The notes beneath the pieces are model-generated. The model was not told where the DNA came from. It did not search any database and saw nothing but the letters and a program-made list of their open reading frames with translations. The position numbers and the translations under genes were made by a program. This document shows positions 1 to 9,150 of a stretch of DNA of 64,000 bases, piece after piece. Position 1 is the first letter of the stretch. Every line of letters starts with the position of its first letter. The stretch comes from Sphingomonas sp. LY29 (GTDB lineage: Bacteria > Pseudomonadota > Alphaproteobacteria > Sphingomonadales > Sphingomonadaceae): positions 1,178,001-1,242,000 of the forward strand of contig NZ_CP141587.1 of NCBI RefSeq assembly GCF_035593985.1, written 5' to 3'.

Positions 1-677
1 GCATCGACCGGCCCGCGCTCGCGGCGCTGCTGCCGACGATGAATCACGACCTCGTCATGCTCGACCTCGGCGCCAACACCGAGTGCGATGCCCAGAACCT
101 GGTCCAGTTCGCGGTCATGGGCGCCGCCTATTCGCGCAGCGTGTTCGGCGTCGCCAAGCCGCGCGTGAAGCTGCTCAACATCGGCACCGAGGAACTCAAG
201 GGCACCGGCGAGCTGAAAGAGGCCGCCGCGCTGTTGCGCGAGGCGAGCTATCTTCCGCTTCGTTTCGACGGCTTCACCGAAGGCGACAAATTGTCGCGCG
301 GCGACGTCGACGTGGTCGTGACCGACGGCTTCTCGGGCAACATCGCGCTCAAGACCGCCGAAGGGACCGCGCGCTTCGTCACTGACCTGCTGCGCCGCGC
401 CTTTACCTCGTCGCTGCGCTCGAAGGCCGGCTTCGCGCTGTCGAAGCCCGCGCTCAATCTGCTCAAGGTCCACCTCGACCCCAACAACCACAATGGCGCG
501 GTCTTCCTCGGCCTCAACGGCCTGGTGGTGAAAAGCCATGGTGGCGCCAACGTGAAGGGCATCGCCAATGCGATCGCGGTCGCGGCGTCGCTGGTGAAGA
601 ACGACATCACACGCAAGATCGGCGAGGATCTCGACAACTTCCGCGCCCATGCCTTCAACGACGAGCCGGCTGAATGA
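1..677 (+). CDS. plsX: Phosphate acyltransferase PlsX (5'-truncated)
   Basis: PlsX converts acyl-ACP to acyl-phosphate, the acyl donor for PlsY in phospholipid synthesis; it is a peripheral membrane protein. The reading frame is open from base 3, so the start lies outside the window and about the last 225 residues are present. Family features seen are LDLGAN followed by TECDAQNL, the segment [12 protein letters not shown], and [14 protein letters not shown]. The C-terminal part [16 protein letters not shown] is also typical. The stop overlaps the fabH start in an ATGA junction, so the two genes are co-transcribed and probably translationally coupled. The plsX-fabH-ihfA-merR order is a known alphaproteobacterial arrangement; rpmF would be expected just upstream of base 1. 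Confidence 0.95.
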   Translation, partial: IDRPALAALLPTMNHDLVMLDLGANTECDAQNLVQFAVMGAAYSRSVFGVAKPRVKLLNIGTEELKGTGELKEAAALLREASYLPLRFDGFTEGDKLSRGDVDVVVTDGFSGNIALKTAEGTARFVTDLLRRAFTSSLRSKAGFALSKPALNLLKVHLDPNNHNGAVFLGLNGLVVKSHGGANVKGIANAIAVAASLVKNDITRKIGEDLDNFRAHAFNDEPAE

Positions 678-1633
678 CCCTTCGATCCGTGGTGATGGGA
701 ACCGGGTCTGCGCTACCCGCGCGCCGTGTCGACAACGCCGAACTGGCCGAGCAAGTCGATACGTCCGACGAGTGGATCGTCGAGCGCACCGGAATCCGCA
801 CGCGCTACATCGCCGGTGAAGGCGAGACCACCGCGACGCTTGGGGCAGACGCCGCCCGCCGCGCGCTTGAGGCCGCTGGAATCGCCGCGACCGACATCGA
901 TCTGATCGTGCTGGCCACCGCCACACCCGACCAGACCTTTCCCGCCACCGCGACCAAGGTGCAGACGATGCTGGGCATCGGCGATTGCATCGCGTTCGAC
1001 GTCGCCGCGGTCTGCTCGGGTTTCCTTTACGCGCTTTCGGTCGCAGATTCGATGATCCGCGGGGGAAGCGCCCGCCGCGCGCTCGTGATCGGTTCGGAAA
1101 CTTTCAGCCGCATCCTCGACTGGGAAGATCGCACCACCTGTGTCCTGTTCGGCGACGGGGCCGGCGCGATCGTCCTTGAAGGCCAGGACGGCGAATCGGG
1201 CATCCTTTCGACCAAGCTCCACGCCGACGGCCGTCACAATCAATTGCTGTTCGTCGACGGCGGCCCCTCCACCACCGGCACCGTCGGCAAGCTGCGCATG
1301 AAGGGCCGCGAGGTCTTCCGTCACGCGGTCACGAACCTCGCCGCCGTGCTTAACGAAGTGCTTGGCGACGCCGGCCTCACGCCCGCCGATGTCGACTGGG
1401 TCGTCCCGCACCAGGCCAATGCGCGGATTCTCGACGCGACCGCCAAGAAACTTGGCTTGTCGCCCGACAAGGTGATCGTCACGGTCGACCGCCACGCCAA
1501 CACCTCCGCCGCCTCGGTGCCGCTGGCGCTCGACGTCGCAGTGAAGGATGGGCGAATCAAGCGCGGCGACCTGTTGGTGCTGGAAGCGATGGGCGGTGGC
1601 TTTACGTGGGGCGCTGCCGCAATCCGATATTGA
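674..1633 (+). CDS. fabH: 3-oxoacyl-ACP synthase III (KAS III, FabH)
   Basis: FabH condenses acetyl-CoA with malonyl-ACP to start fatty-acid synthesis in the cytoplasm. The 319-residue length matches the family. The catalytic Cys is in [11 protein letters not shown], the His in VPHQANARI and the Asn in [13 protein letters not shown], so the Cys-His-Asn triad is complete. The N-terminal signature [13 protein letters not shown] and the phrase [13 protein letters not shown] are also typical. The ATG at 674 lies in an ATGA overlap with the plsX stop. The next gene, ihfA, begins about 100 bases later. Confidence 0.97.
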   Translation: MTLRSVVMGTGSALPARRVDNAELAEQVDTSDEWIVERTGIRTRYIAGEGETTATLGADAARRALEAAGIAATDIDLIVLATATPDQTFPATATKVQTMLGIGDCIAFDVAAVCSGFLYALSVADSMIRGGSARRALVIGSETFSRILDWEDRTTCVLFGDGAGAIVLEGQDGESGILSTKLHADGRHNQLLFVDGGPSTTGTVGKLRMKGREVFRHAVTNLAAVLNEVLGDAGLTPADVDWVVPHQANARILDATAKKLGLSPDKVIVTVDRHANTSAASVPLALDVAVKDGRIKRGDLLVLEAMGGGFTWGAAAIRY

Positions 1634-1735
1634 ACTGACTGAAAAATCTGCCAAAAGTCGAATTGCCGACATGGCAACTTTGCGATAGCGTAACGATCGG
1701 CGCGAGTGTGCGCCAACAAGGGGGCGGAGAAATTT

Positions 1736-2062
1736 ATGGCAGACGCGGGGATTGCCCGTTCGCATCCGGGACTGCAGTCGGGGACGCTGACGCGGGCCGA
1801 CCTTTCGGACATCGTTCACAACCGCCTGGGCCTGTCGCGCGCCGAGAGCGCCGGCGTGGTCGAACGCATTCTCTATCACATGTGCCATTCGCTCAGCGAA
1901 GGCCAGAACGTGAAGATCTCCGGCTTCGGCACCTTCATCCTGCGCGACAAGGGCGAACGGATCGGGCGCAATCCGAAGACCGGCGTCGAAGTGCCGATCG
2001 CGCCGCGGCGGGTGATGACCTTCCGCGCCAGCCAGATCATGCGCGACCGAATCGCGAAGTAG
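1736..2062 (+). CDS. ihfA: Integration host factor subunit alpha
   Basis: IhfA is a DNA-bending nucleoid protein that forms a heterodimer with IhfB and acts in transcription, recombination and replication. The product is about 108 residues. HU/IHF-family features are [11 protein letters not shown] near the N-terminus, VKISGFGTF in the beta-arm base and GRNPKTG with the conserved Pro at the arm tip. I chose the ATG at 1736 because a GGGGCGGAG ribosome site lies just upstream; the frame is open ten codons further to 1706, but that extension ([10 protein letters not shown]) does not resemble the family. The downstream MerR gene follows after 10 bases. Confidence 0.95.
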   Translation: MADAGIARSHPGLQSGTLTRADLSDIVHNRLGLSRAESAGVVERILYHMCHSLSEGQNVKISGFGTFILRDKGERIGRNPKTGVEVPIAPRRVMTFRASQIMRDRIAK

Positions 2063-2072
2063 GCGGACAGGC

Positions 2073-2462
2073 GTGGACAGCGGCGGCAAGGCGCCGGATG
2101 CGTTTCGCACCATCGGCGAACTGAGTGCGGAGCTTGGCGTCGCGCAGCACATCCTGCGCTATTGGGAAACCAAGTTTCCAGCGCTCAAGCCGCTGCAGCG
2201 CGCCGGCAATCGGCGTTATTATCGCCCCGCCGACGTCGCGCTCGCGCGGCGGATACATCGTCTGCTCAACGAGCAGGGATTCACCGTCAAGGGCGCCCAG
2301 AAGGCGCTGCAGGGCGATGACGAGCCTGTCCACGTGCCTGCTCCGGTGGCCGCGGCGCCGGTTGCTCCAGCACCGTCAGTCGCGGCGAAGGTCGCTCCCG
2401 GGATCGACCGCAACCGCCTGATCGCGATCCGCAACTCGCTCGCCGCCGCGCTCGCCGAATAG
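2073..2462 (+). CDS. MerR-family transcriptional regulator
   Basis: This is a short (129-residue) regulator with a MerR winged helix-turn-helix at residues 10-80: FRTIGELSAELGV, HILRYWETKFP and RRYYRPADVALARRIHRLL. After it comes a Pro/Ala-rich linker and no recognisable effector domain. The start is a GTG at 2073 preceded by AGGCGG. A MerR gene directly after ihfA is a conserved alphaproteobacterial arrangement; its target is not known to me. Its last 87 bases overlap the 3' end of the opposite-strand dinG-like gene, so both proteins use this DNA for their poorly conserved tails. Confidence 0.9.
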   Translation: MDSGGKAPDAFRTIGELSAELGVAQHILRYWETKFPALKPLQRAGNRRYYRPADVALARRIHRLLNEQGFTVKGAQKALQGDDEPVHVPAPVAAAPVAPAPSVAAKVAPGIDRNRLIAIRNSLAAALAE

Positions 2463-5117
2463 GCGCTGACGAACCCGCGCCAGCGCCGCGTCGAGCGGCA
2501 GGCGTGACACCGATACTTCGGGCGGAAACGCCGTCAGCAGTCGCGATGGCATCGCGCTCGACAAAATCACGAACAGGCCGCGATCGCCCTGTCGGCGGAT
2601 CAGTCGGCCGAACCCTTGTGCCAGTCGCGCCCGAACCAGCCGGTCGTCATAGGCGCTGCCCCCGCCTGCCAGACGCCGCGCCGCATGAAGCACGGTCGGC
2701 CGCGGCCACGGCACCCGCTCCATCACCACCAGTCGCAGCGACTCACCCGGCACGTCGACCCCGTCGCGAAGCGCGTCAGTGCCGAGCAACGATGAGCGCG
2801 GGTCGTCGCGGAAGATGTCGACGAGCGTCCCGGTGTCGATCGGATCGACGTGCTGCGCCAATAGCGGCAGGCCCGCCCGCGCCAGCCGGTCGGCAATCCG
2901 CGCATGCACCCCGCGCAATCGCTGGATCGCAGTGAAGAGGCCCAATGTCCCGCCCCCCGCCGCCTGGATTAGCCGCGCATAAGCCCCCGCCAATGCGGCA
3001 AGGTCGCCGCGCGGCAGGTCGGTAACCACCAGCACTTCGGACTGCGCGCCATAATCGAACGGGCTCGCGGCTTCGAAATGCCCGGCCTTGCCCGCCAGAT
3101 GCGCGGCGCCACTTCGCGCTTCGGCGCTTGGCCAGCCCTCGGCTCCGCGCAACGTCGCCGACGTAACCAGTACCCCATGCGCGGGCTCAAGCACCGCCTT
3201 CGCCAACGGCCGCGTCGGATCGAGCCAGTGACGATGAAGCCCCATGTCATATTCGCGCCCTTCGACCCGGTCGATCGCCAGCCAGTCGACGAAATCGGGG
3301 TCGGGCGACGATCCGATCCGCCCAAGCAGAGCGATCCACGCCGCGAGCGTTTCGCGCCTCCAGGTCAGCCCGCTGATCGCCCCCTCAACCCGTGCCCGCG
3401 CCGCCGAATCGAGCCAGTCGGGCGCATCCTCGAGGATCGCTTCCAACCGCCGCGAAAGCTCAGCGAGAGGCCGCGCCAGCGCGTCGAGCGCCTCCAGCGC
3501 GCCCGCCGCCGCCGCGATCAGCGCGCCGTCGGGTTCGGCCAACTCGGTTTCCAGCCCATAGCCCGCTTCCTGCGCCTTCGACCGCGCGTAGACCGTGCCG
3601 CGAACCTCGTGCAGCAGCTTTTCAACTGGCCCGAACGGATCGCCCTCCGACAAGCGCTGCAGCCAGCCATCGGACGGCAGTGCCCGCGCCGCCTCGACCG
3701 CCGCGTCGAGTGCCTCGTTGCCCTGGTCGTCGTACGAACAGACGTCGAGCAACCGCGCCGATAGCCCGCGCCGTCTGCCACGCGACTTTCCTTCGGGGCC
3801 GACGATCCAGCGACGAAGCTCGATCGCTTCCTGCCCGGTCAGCGCCGCGGAAAAGGTCGAATCGGCGGCATCGAACAGGTGATGGCCTTCGTCGAACAGG
3901 ATCCGCGTCGGCGCGTCGGGCCGTCCGCGTGCCGCATTGACCATCACCAGCGCATGGTTGGCGATGACGATGTCGGCCTCGCGTCCCGCCCGCTCGGCGC
4001 GCTCGATGAAGCACTTCCGATAATGCGGGCAGCCGGCATAGACGCACTCGCCGCGACGGTCGGTCAGCGCGGTCGCTCCCGCCCGGCGGAACAGGCTGGG
4101 GAGCCAGCCGGGCAGGTCGCCTCCGACCATGTCGCCGTCCTTGCTGTACGCCGCCCACCGCCCGACCAGATGCGCCAGGATCGCCGCGCGCCCGAGAAAC
4201 GCGCCCTGCATCGCGTCTTCCAAGTTGAGCAGGCAAAGGTAATTCTCTCGCCCTTTGCGGACGACGATCCGCTTCTTGCGCTCCGCGGCGTCGGGAAACA
4301 GCTTGTGCCCCTCGGCATCGAGCTGGCGCTGCAGCGCCTTGGTGTAGGTCGACACCCACACCGTCCCGCCGGCACGGTCCGCCCACAGCGACGCCGGCGC
4401 CAAATAGGCCAATGTCTTACCGATGCCCGTGCCCGCCTCGGCGAGCAGCATGTTCGGCTCGCCCGCCGCCCGGCGCGGCGAAAAGATCGAGGCGACTGAT
4501 TCGGCCATCGCCGCCTGCCCCTCGCGCGGCTCGGCACCCTTACCCGTGAGCCGTCCTAGCGCGCTGCGCGCCTCGCCGACCGGGATCGACAGCGTCCGCG
4601 GCGGCGGGCGTTCGGCGCCTTCCTCCCACTGCGGCAGCCGCGTGAATAGCATCCGCTCACCGCGCTCGGGCTGGGCCAGCCGCGCACCGATCAGCGGCGC
4701 CCATGGCCAGCCCAGTCGCGCCAACGTGGCATTGGCGGTCCACGCCCCCTCGCGTTCGGGCCAGTGCGGATTGTCGAGCGTCGCCAGCAGTGCGTCGGCT
4801 ATCGCGATCAGCGTGGGCGCAGCCTCTTCGTCGCGCGCGGGCGGCTCGACTCCGACCGCGCGCGCCATGCCGGCGACGGTCGGAACCGCGAACCGCGCGG
4901 GATGGATGAAGGCGAATAGTTCGAGCAGGTCGAGACCCGATACCTCGGGCGTGCCCAGCCGCTGCCCGACCAGCGGCGCGTTAAGCAGGATATGCGGCGT
5001 CTCCGCCAGCCGGCCGATCGCCTGCCCGCGCGGCACCTCGCGCACCGCGCCACGCTCGGCAATCCAGATGCCGGCATGGGTTGCATGGAGGGACGGAAGA
5101 GGCAAAGGAACGGCCAC
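2376..5117 (-). CDS. ATP-dependent DNA helicase, DinG/Rad3 (XPD-like) family
   Basis: A 913-residue superfamily 2 helicase. The Walker A motif is in LLAEAGTGIGKTLAYLAP and the DEAH box is in ILFDEGHHLFDAAD. Between them lie the Fe-S cluster cysteines (RGECVYAGCPHYRKC and an earlier ENYLCLLN), as in DinG/XPD. C-terminal motif VI is visible as QGFGRLIRRQGDRG. DinG-type enzymes unwind damaged DNA, D-loops and R-loops 5' to 3'. The N-terminal 200 or so residues before the helicase core are typical of the alphaproteobacterial form. The last 29 codons overlap merR on the other strand, and the first codons overlap the open frame upstream of lysS. E. coli-type DinG is shorter, so I leave the symbol empty. 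Confidence 0.92.
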   Translation of the reverse strand: MAVPLPLPSLHATHAGIWIAERGAVREVPRGQAIGRLAETPHILLNAPLVGQRLGTPEVSGLDLLELFAFIHPARFAVPTVAGMARAVGVEPPARDEEAAPTLIAIADALLATLDNPHWPEREGAWTANATLARLGWPWAPLIGARLAQPERGERMLFTRLPQWEEGAERPPPRTLSIPVGEARSALGRLTGKGAEPREGQAAMAESVASIFSPRRAAGEPNMLLAEAGTGIGKTLAYLAPASLWADRAGGTVWVSTYTKALQRQLDAEGHKLFPDAAERKKRIVVRKGRENYLCLLNLEDAMQGAFLGRAAILAHLVGRWAAYSKDGDMVGGDLPGWLPSLFRRAGATALTDRRGECVYAGCPHYRKCFIERAERAGREADIVIANHALVMVNAARGRPDAPTRILFDEGHHLFDAADSTFSAALTGQEAIELRRWIVGPEGKSRGRRRGLSARLLDVCSYDDQGNEALDAAVEAARALPSDGWLQRLSEGDPFGPVEKLLHEVRGTVYARSKAQEAGYGLETELAEPDGALIAAAAGALEALDALARPLAELSRRLEAILEDAPDWLDSAARARVEGAISGLTWRRETLAAWIALLGRIGSSPDPDFVDWLAIDRVEGREYDMGLHRHWLDPTRPLAKAVLEPAHGVLVTSATLRGAEGWPSAEARSGAAHLAGKAGHFEAASPFDYGAQSEVLVVTDLPRGDLAALAGAYARLIQAAGGGTLGLFTAIQRLRGVHARIADRLARAGLPLLAQHVDPIDTGTLVDIFRDDPRSSLLGTDALRDGVDVPGESLRLVVMERVPWPRPTVLHAARRLAGGGSAYDDRLVRARLAQGFGRLIRRQGDRGLFVILSSAMPSRLLTAFPPEVSVSRLPLDAALARVRQRLFGERGGERVADRDQAVAVDPGSDLRRD

Positions 5118-5158
5118 GACGCCCCCGTCATGGAGGGGCCGGAACGAAAGGGCAACAG

Positions 5159-6733
5159 TTGAGCGCCGCTGATCTTCGCACTGCCGCCATCGCAGCCAAG
5201 GCCTGGCCGTATGAGGAAGCGCGAAAGCTGCTCAAGCGCTGGCCTGACGGAAAGCCGAACGGTGAGGCGATCATCTTCGAAACCGGCTATGGCCCCTCGG
5301 GCCTGCCGCACATCGGCACCTTCAACGAAGTGCTGCGCACGACGATGGTGCGCCACGCTTATTCCGAGCTGACCGGCGGCGCGCCGACGCGCCTGATCGC
5401 GTTCAGCGACGACATGGACGGGCTTCGCAAGGTCCCGGACAATATCCCGAATGGCGAGATGCTGACCGCGAACCTCGGCAAGCCGCTAACGCAGATTCCC
5501 GACCCGTTCGGCGAATATGAAAGCTTCGCGCATCACAACAACGCGATGCTTCGTCGCTTCCTCGACCGGTTCGGCTTCGACTATGAGTTCGTCTCCTCGA
5601 CCGACACCTATCGTTCGGGTCGCTTCGACGACGCGCTTCGCCAGGTTCTGCGCCATTGGGACGACATCCTCGGCGTGATGCTGCCGACGCTGCGCGAAGA
5701 ACGCCGCTTGACCTACTCGCCGGTCCTGCCGATCTCGCCCACTTCGGGCCGGGTGCTGCAGGTGCCCGTCACCGTGGTCGATGCCGACGCCGGCACGATC
5801 GCCTTCACCGACGAAGACGGCGCCCGCATCGAGCAATCGGCGCTCGGCGGCCTGTCGAAGCTTCAGTGGAAGGTCGATTGGGCGATGCGCTGGGTGGCGC
5901 TGGGCGTGGATTATGAAATGGCGGGCAAGGACCTGATCGATTCGACCATCCAGTCGGGCAAGATCGCGCGCGTCCTCGGCGGCCGCCCGCCCGAAGGCTT
6001 CAATTACGAGATGTTCCTCGACGAAAAGGGCGAGAAGATTTCGAAGTCGAAGGGCAACGGCCTTAGCCTCGAGCAGTGGCTGACCTATGGAAGCGAGGAG
6101 AGCCTCGCCTTCTTCGCCTACCGCGAGCCGAAGAAGGCCAAGAGCCTGCACATCGGCGTCATCCCCCGCGCGGTCGACGACTATTACCAGTCGCGCGAGA
6201 AATATGCGGACCAGCCGATCGAGCAGAAGCTGGGCAACCCGGTGCATCACATCCACGGCGGCAAGGTCCCGACCGAGGGGTTGCCAGTCTCGTTCGGTCT
6301 GCTCCTGAATGTCGCTGGCGTTCTAGGTGCCAACGCAAACGAAGATCGCATCTGGCAAATGTTGGCGCGCTATGCCGACGCGACAGCCATTGCGTTTCCC
6401 GAGCTCGAGAAGCTGATACCTTTGGCGTTGGCCTTCAATCGCGATTTCGTCGCCCCGACGCTCAAGCGCCGCGCGCCGACCGAAATCGAAGCGGCCGCGC
6501 TTCGCGACCTCGACGGCGAACTGGCGAAACTTGATCCCGACACGCCGGGAGACGAGATACAGAACATCGTGTTCGAAGTTGGCAAGCGGCACGAGTTCGA
6601 AAGCCTGCGCCACTGGTTCCAGGCACTCTACGAAGTGCTGCTCGGGTCCGCGCAGGGCCCGCGCATGGGCAGCTTCATCGCGCTTTACGGCATTGACAAC
6701 AGCCGCCGCCTCATCGCCGAAGCGCTCGCCTAG
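5159..6733 (+). CDS. lysS: Lysyl-tRNA synthetase, class I
   Basis: This enzyme charges tRNA-Lys. It belongs to the class I form (Rossmann fold), which replaces the usual class II enzyme in many alphaproteobacteria and archaea. The HIGH-like signature is GYGPSGLPHIGTFNEV and the KMSKS-like loop is EKISKSKGNGLSL. I chose the TTG at 5159, which has a purine-rich AAAGGG upstream and gives about 524 residues starting SAADLRTAAIAAKAWPYEEA, in line with family N-termini. The frame is open back to an ATG at 5081, but that 26-residue extension is Arg/Gly-rich and would overlap the divergent helicase gene. An MFS gene follows 11 bases after the stop. Confidence 0.95.
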   Translation: MSAADLRTAAIAAKAWPYEEARKLLKRWPDGKPNGEAIIFETGYGPSGLPHIGTFNEVLRTTMVRHAYSELTGGAPTRLIAFSDDMDGLRKVPDNIPNGEMLTANLGKPLTQIPDPFGEYESFAHHNNAMLRRFLDRFGFDYEFVSSTDTYRSGRFDDALRQVLRHWDDILGVMLPTLREERRLTYSPVLPISPTSGRVLQVPVTVVDADAGTIAFTDEDGARIEQSALGGLSKLQWKVDWAMRWVALGVDYEMAGKDLIDSTIQSGKIARVLGGRPPEGFNYEMFLDEKGEKISKSKGNGLSLEQWLTYGSEESLAFFAYREPKKAKSLHIGVIPRAVDDYYQSREKYADQPIEQKLGNPVHHIHGGKVPTEGLPVSFGLLLNVAGVLGANANEDRIWQMLARYADATAIAFPELEKLIPLALAFNRDFVAPTLKRRAPTEIEAAALRDLDGELAKLDPDTPGDEIQNIVFEVGKRHEFESLRHWFQALYEVLLGSAQGPRMGSFIALYGIDNSRRLIAEALA

Positions 6734-6744
6734 AGTCTTCGGCC

Positions 6745-7959
6745 GTGGCGCGGAGTTTCAAGCCGGCGCTGGCCTTCATCTTCGTCACCGCAGTGCTCGA
6801 CATCATGGCGATGGGGATCGTCATCCCGGTCCTGCCCGCGCTGATTGAGGAATTTTCTGGATCGAACGCCAGCGCGGGCCTGTGGAACGGCGCGCTGGTC
6901 GCGGCATGGGCGGCGATGCAGTTCATCTTCTCGCCGATTATCGGCTCGCTGAGCGACCATTATGGCCGCCGTCCGACGATCCTGCTGTCGACTGCGGGTC
7001 TTGCCGCCGACTGGGTGCTGATGGCGCTGGCGCCGAATCTTTGGTGGCTCGCGCTCGGCCGGATTCTCGGCGGGATCACCTCGTCCAGCTTCACCACCGT
7101 CTTCGCCTACATGGCCGACATTACGCCGCCCGAAGAGCGGTCGCGCGCCTACGGCCTGATCGGCGCCGCCTTCAGTGCGGGCTTCGTCGCAGGGCCGCTG
7201 GTCGGGGGCGTGCTCGGCGAATGGGGACCGCGCGTGCCGTTCTGGGCGGCCGCGGCGCTGTCGGGGCTCGCCTTCCTCTACGGCCTGTTCGTGCTTCCCG
7301 AATCGCTCGCGCCCGAGAAGCGCATGGCGTTCAGCTGGCGCCGCGCCAATCCGTTCGGCGCGCTCCGCCTGCTCCGCTCGCACCCCGAACTGTCGGGCTT
7401 GGCCGTGGTCAATTTCCTGCTCTACTTCGCCCATCACGTCTTCTCGGCGGTGTTTGTGCTCTATGCCGCGGCGCGGTACGGCTGGGGCGCGCTCGAGGTC
7501 GGGCTGCTCCTCGCGATGGTCGGCGTGCTCGACATGCTCGTGCAGGGTCTGGTCGTCGGGCGCGTCGTCAAGAAGCTTGGCGACCGCCGGACGATGGTCA
7601 TCGGCCTGATCGGCGGCGCGGTCGGGATCGCCTGCATGGGCCTGGCCCCGACGCCACTCGCCTTCATCGCCGCGATGTTCCCCAACGCCATCTGGGGGCT
7701 GGCGATGCCGACGCTGCAATCGCTGATGACCCAGCGGGTGAGCGAAAGCGAGCAAGGCCAATTGCAGGGTGCGAATAACAGCGTTGCCAGCATTGCCGGC
7801 GTGATGTCGCCGCTGTTTTTCGGCTGGGTGTACACGCTGTCGGCGACGACCATGCCGGGCTTGAGCTTCCTGATCGCGGCCGGCGTCCTCCTCGCCGGCG
7901 CGCTGATCGGTGCATGGGTCGCGCGACAGGCTTCGAAGGTCGCTGCTAGCGCGCCCTGA
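6745..7959 (+). CDS. MFS transporter, TCR/Tet (TetA-like) family
   Basis: A 404-residue inner-membrane protein with about 12 predicted helices. The loop 2-3 signature of drug:H+ antiporters is present as GSLSDHYGRRPTILLS, and the motif GPLVGGVLGEWGPRVPFW matches the TetA branch. Such proteins export tetracycline or other small molecules in exchange for protons; sequence alone does not show that this one confers resistance, and the family is common as a chromosomal gene in sphingomonads. The start is a GTG at 6745. The last 14 bases overlap the end of the opposite S41 peptidase gene. Confidence 0.88.
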   Translation: MARSFKPALAFIFVTAVLDIMAMGIVIPVLPALIEEFSGSNASAGLWNGALVAAWAAMQFIFSPIIGSLSDHYGRRPTILLSTAGLAADWVLMALAPNLWWLALGRILGGITSSSFTTVFAYMADITPPEERSRAYGLIGAAFSAGFVAGPLVGGVLGEWGPRVPFWAAAALSGLAFLYGLFVLPESLAPEKRMAFSWRRANPFGALRLLRSHPELSGLAVVNFLLYFAHHVFSAVFVLYAAARYGWGALEVGLLLAMVGVLDMLVQGLVVGRVVKKLGDRRTMVIGLIGGAVGIACMGLAPTPLAFIAAMFPNAIWGLAMPTLQSLMTQRVSESEQGQLQGANNSVASIAGVMSPLFFGWVYTLSATTMPGLSFLIAAGVLLAGALIGAWVARQASKVAASAP

Positions 7960-9054
7960 GCTTGTCGCGGTGCACGGGTTCGGCGGGCTTTTCGGTCGCG
8001 TCGATGCGACGCGCTTCGGTCGCCGAGAGCCCGGCCTTTTCCAGCGCGACGACCAGCGCCGTTTCGGGCGGCACCGCGATGTCAGGCGCGACGCCGACAC
8101 CTTCCCAATCCTTGCCCGTCTTCACGTCGAACGTCCTTCCGACCGGCATGAAGGCGGTGAAATTTTCGCCGATGGGCGTTGGCCCGCCGAAGTGATTGGC
8201 GCCCGCTGTCGCCTCGCCGATCAGCGTGCCGCGCCCGGTCGACTTGAACGCCAGTGCGAAATGCTCGCCCGCCGACCCGGTCACGTTCGAGGTGAGGAGA
8301 TAGATTGTTGCATCGCGCAGCGGCGTCGCCTTCCCAGGTCGTGCGACGTGAGTCGCGCGGACATGGTCGGCGTCCTTCGCGAACTCGAGAGTCGCCGCTT
8401 CCCCGAATGGCGATCCGTGCCGGTCGAAGATCGATCGCGGCATTTCCAGGGTCACCAGCGGAGTCCGCGCGGCGAACAGATAAGGGAAGATCTCGTCCAT
8501 CTCGCCCAGCCGCCCGCCATGATGACTGCGAAGGTCGAAGATCATCGTCTTCGCGTCGCTATGCTTCGCCATGAACGAACGGGTGGCGCGACTTCCTCGT
8601 CGGTCGATATGAAGGCGGTAAAGCGGATGTAGGCGACGCCGGGCGCAAGCCATTTCGCCGATTGGATCAGCGGTGGTCCTCTCCACTCGCCCTCGCCACC
8701 ATCGCGCCGCCGCGGAGGCTCAGCGACGGAGACGCCGAGGTGGCCGTCTTTCTGCACCGCCATCAGGTCGGCGGTCATCCGCGTGGCCAGGTCGCCCCGG
8801 CTGCCCGCGTCATACTTGCCCGCCGCCGCATTGGCGCGAAGCATGGCCGCATAACGTCCGCCCTGCTCGGGGTAGACGAAGTTCTGGGTCAGCTCGTCGG
8901 CAAGCTTCGTCGCAACTGCGCGTCCCTCGCCCGACTGCAACGGCGCATCTTTGAGCGATGCCGCGTCGTCCACGGCGACGGCGGGCTTGGCAGTCGGAAC
9001 CGGTTGCCCCGCGGACATCGCCGCGGCGATCGCGAAAATGGTGACAGAGATCAT
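7946..9054 (-). pseudogene. S41-family peptidase, interrupted by a frameshift
   Basis: Two adjacent minus-strand frames together make one protein. The upstream part (9054 to about 8590) has a signal peptide (MISVTIFAIAAAMSAGQPVP), the tricorn-like N-domain phrase VATKLADELTQNFVYPEQG and VAYIRFTAFISTDEEVA. The downstream part (about 8600 to 7946) resumes with ATRSFMAKHSDAKTMIFDLR and holds the S41 core, including TSNVTGSAGEHFALAFK with the expected nucleophile Ser in GSAGE. Inserting one base near 8587-8592, in the run GCGCCACCC of the coding strand, joins DEEVA to ATRSFM in frame. This is either a genuine single-base deletion or an assembly or sequencing error. The intact gene would encode a periplasmic C-terminal-processing-like protease of about 370 residues. 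Confidence 0.8.
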
Positions 9055-9084
9055 GGTCGTTCCTTGGCTGGCATGGTCTGTAGC

Positions 9085-9102
9085 GTGTTACACCAATAAC
9101 AC
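9085..9102. promoter_or_regulatory. Inverted repeat upstream of the S41 gene
   Basis: GTGTTA and TAACAC form perfect six-base arms around a six-base spacer, about 30-48 bases upstream of the S41 start. Size and position fit a repressor operator or a core promoter with dyad symmetry. No regulator gene sits next to it, so the assignment is only structural. Confidence 0.3.
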
Positions 9103-9150
9103 ACGTCGAGCCATGCCGCCGGTCGAACGACCACCGCCGTTAATCGACGG

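Noticed and set aside
5081..5158. ATG-started extension of lysyl-tRNA synthetase
   Set aside because: Twenty-six Arg/Gly-rich residues with no family match, overlapping the divergent helicase gene. The TTG at 5159 is favoured, though not proven.
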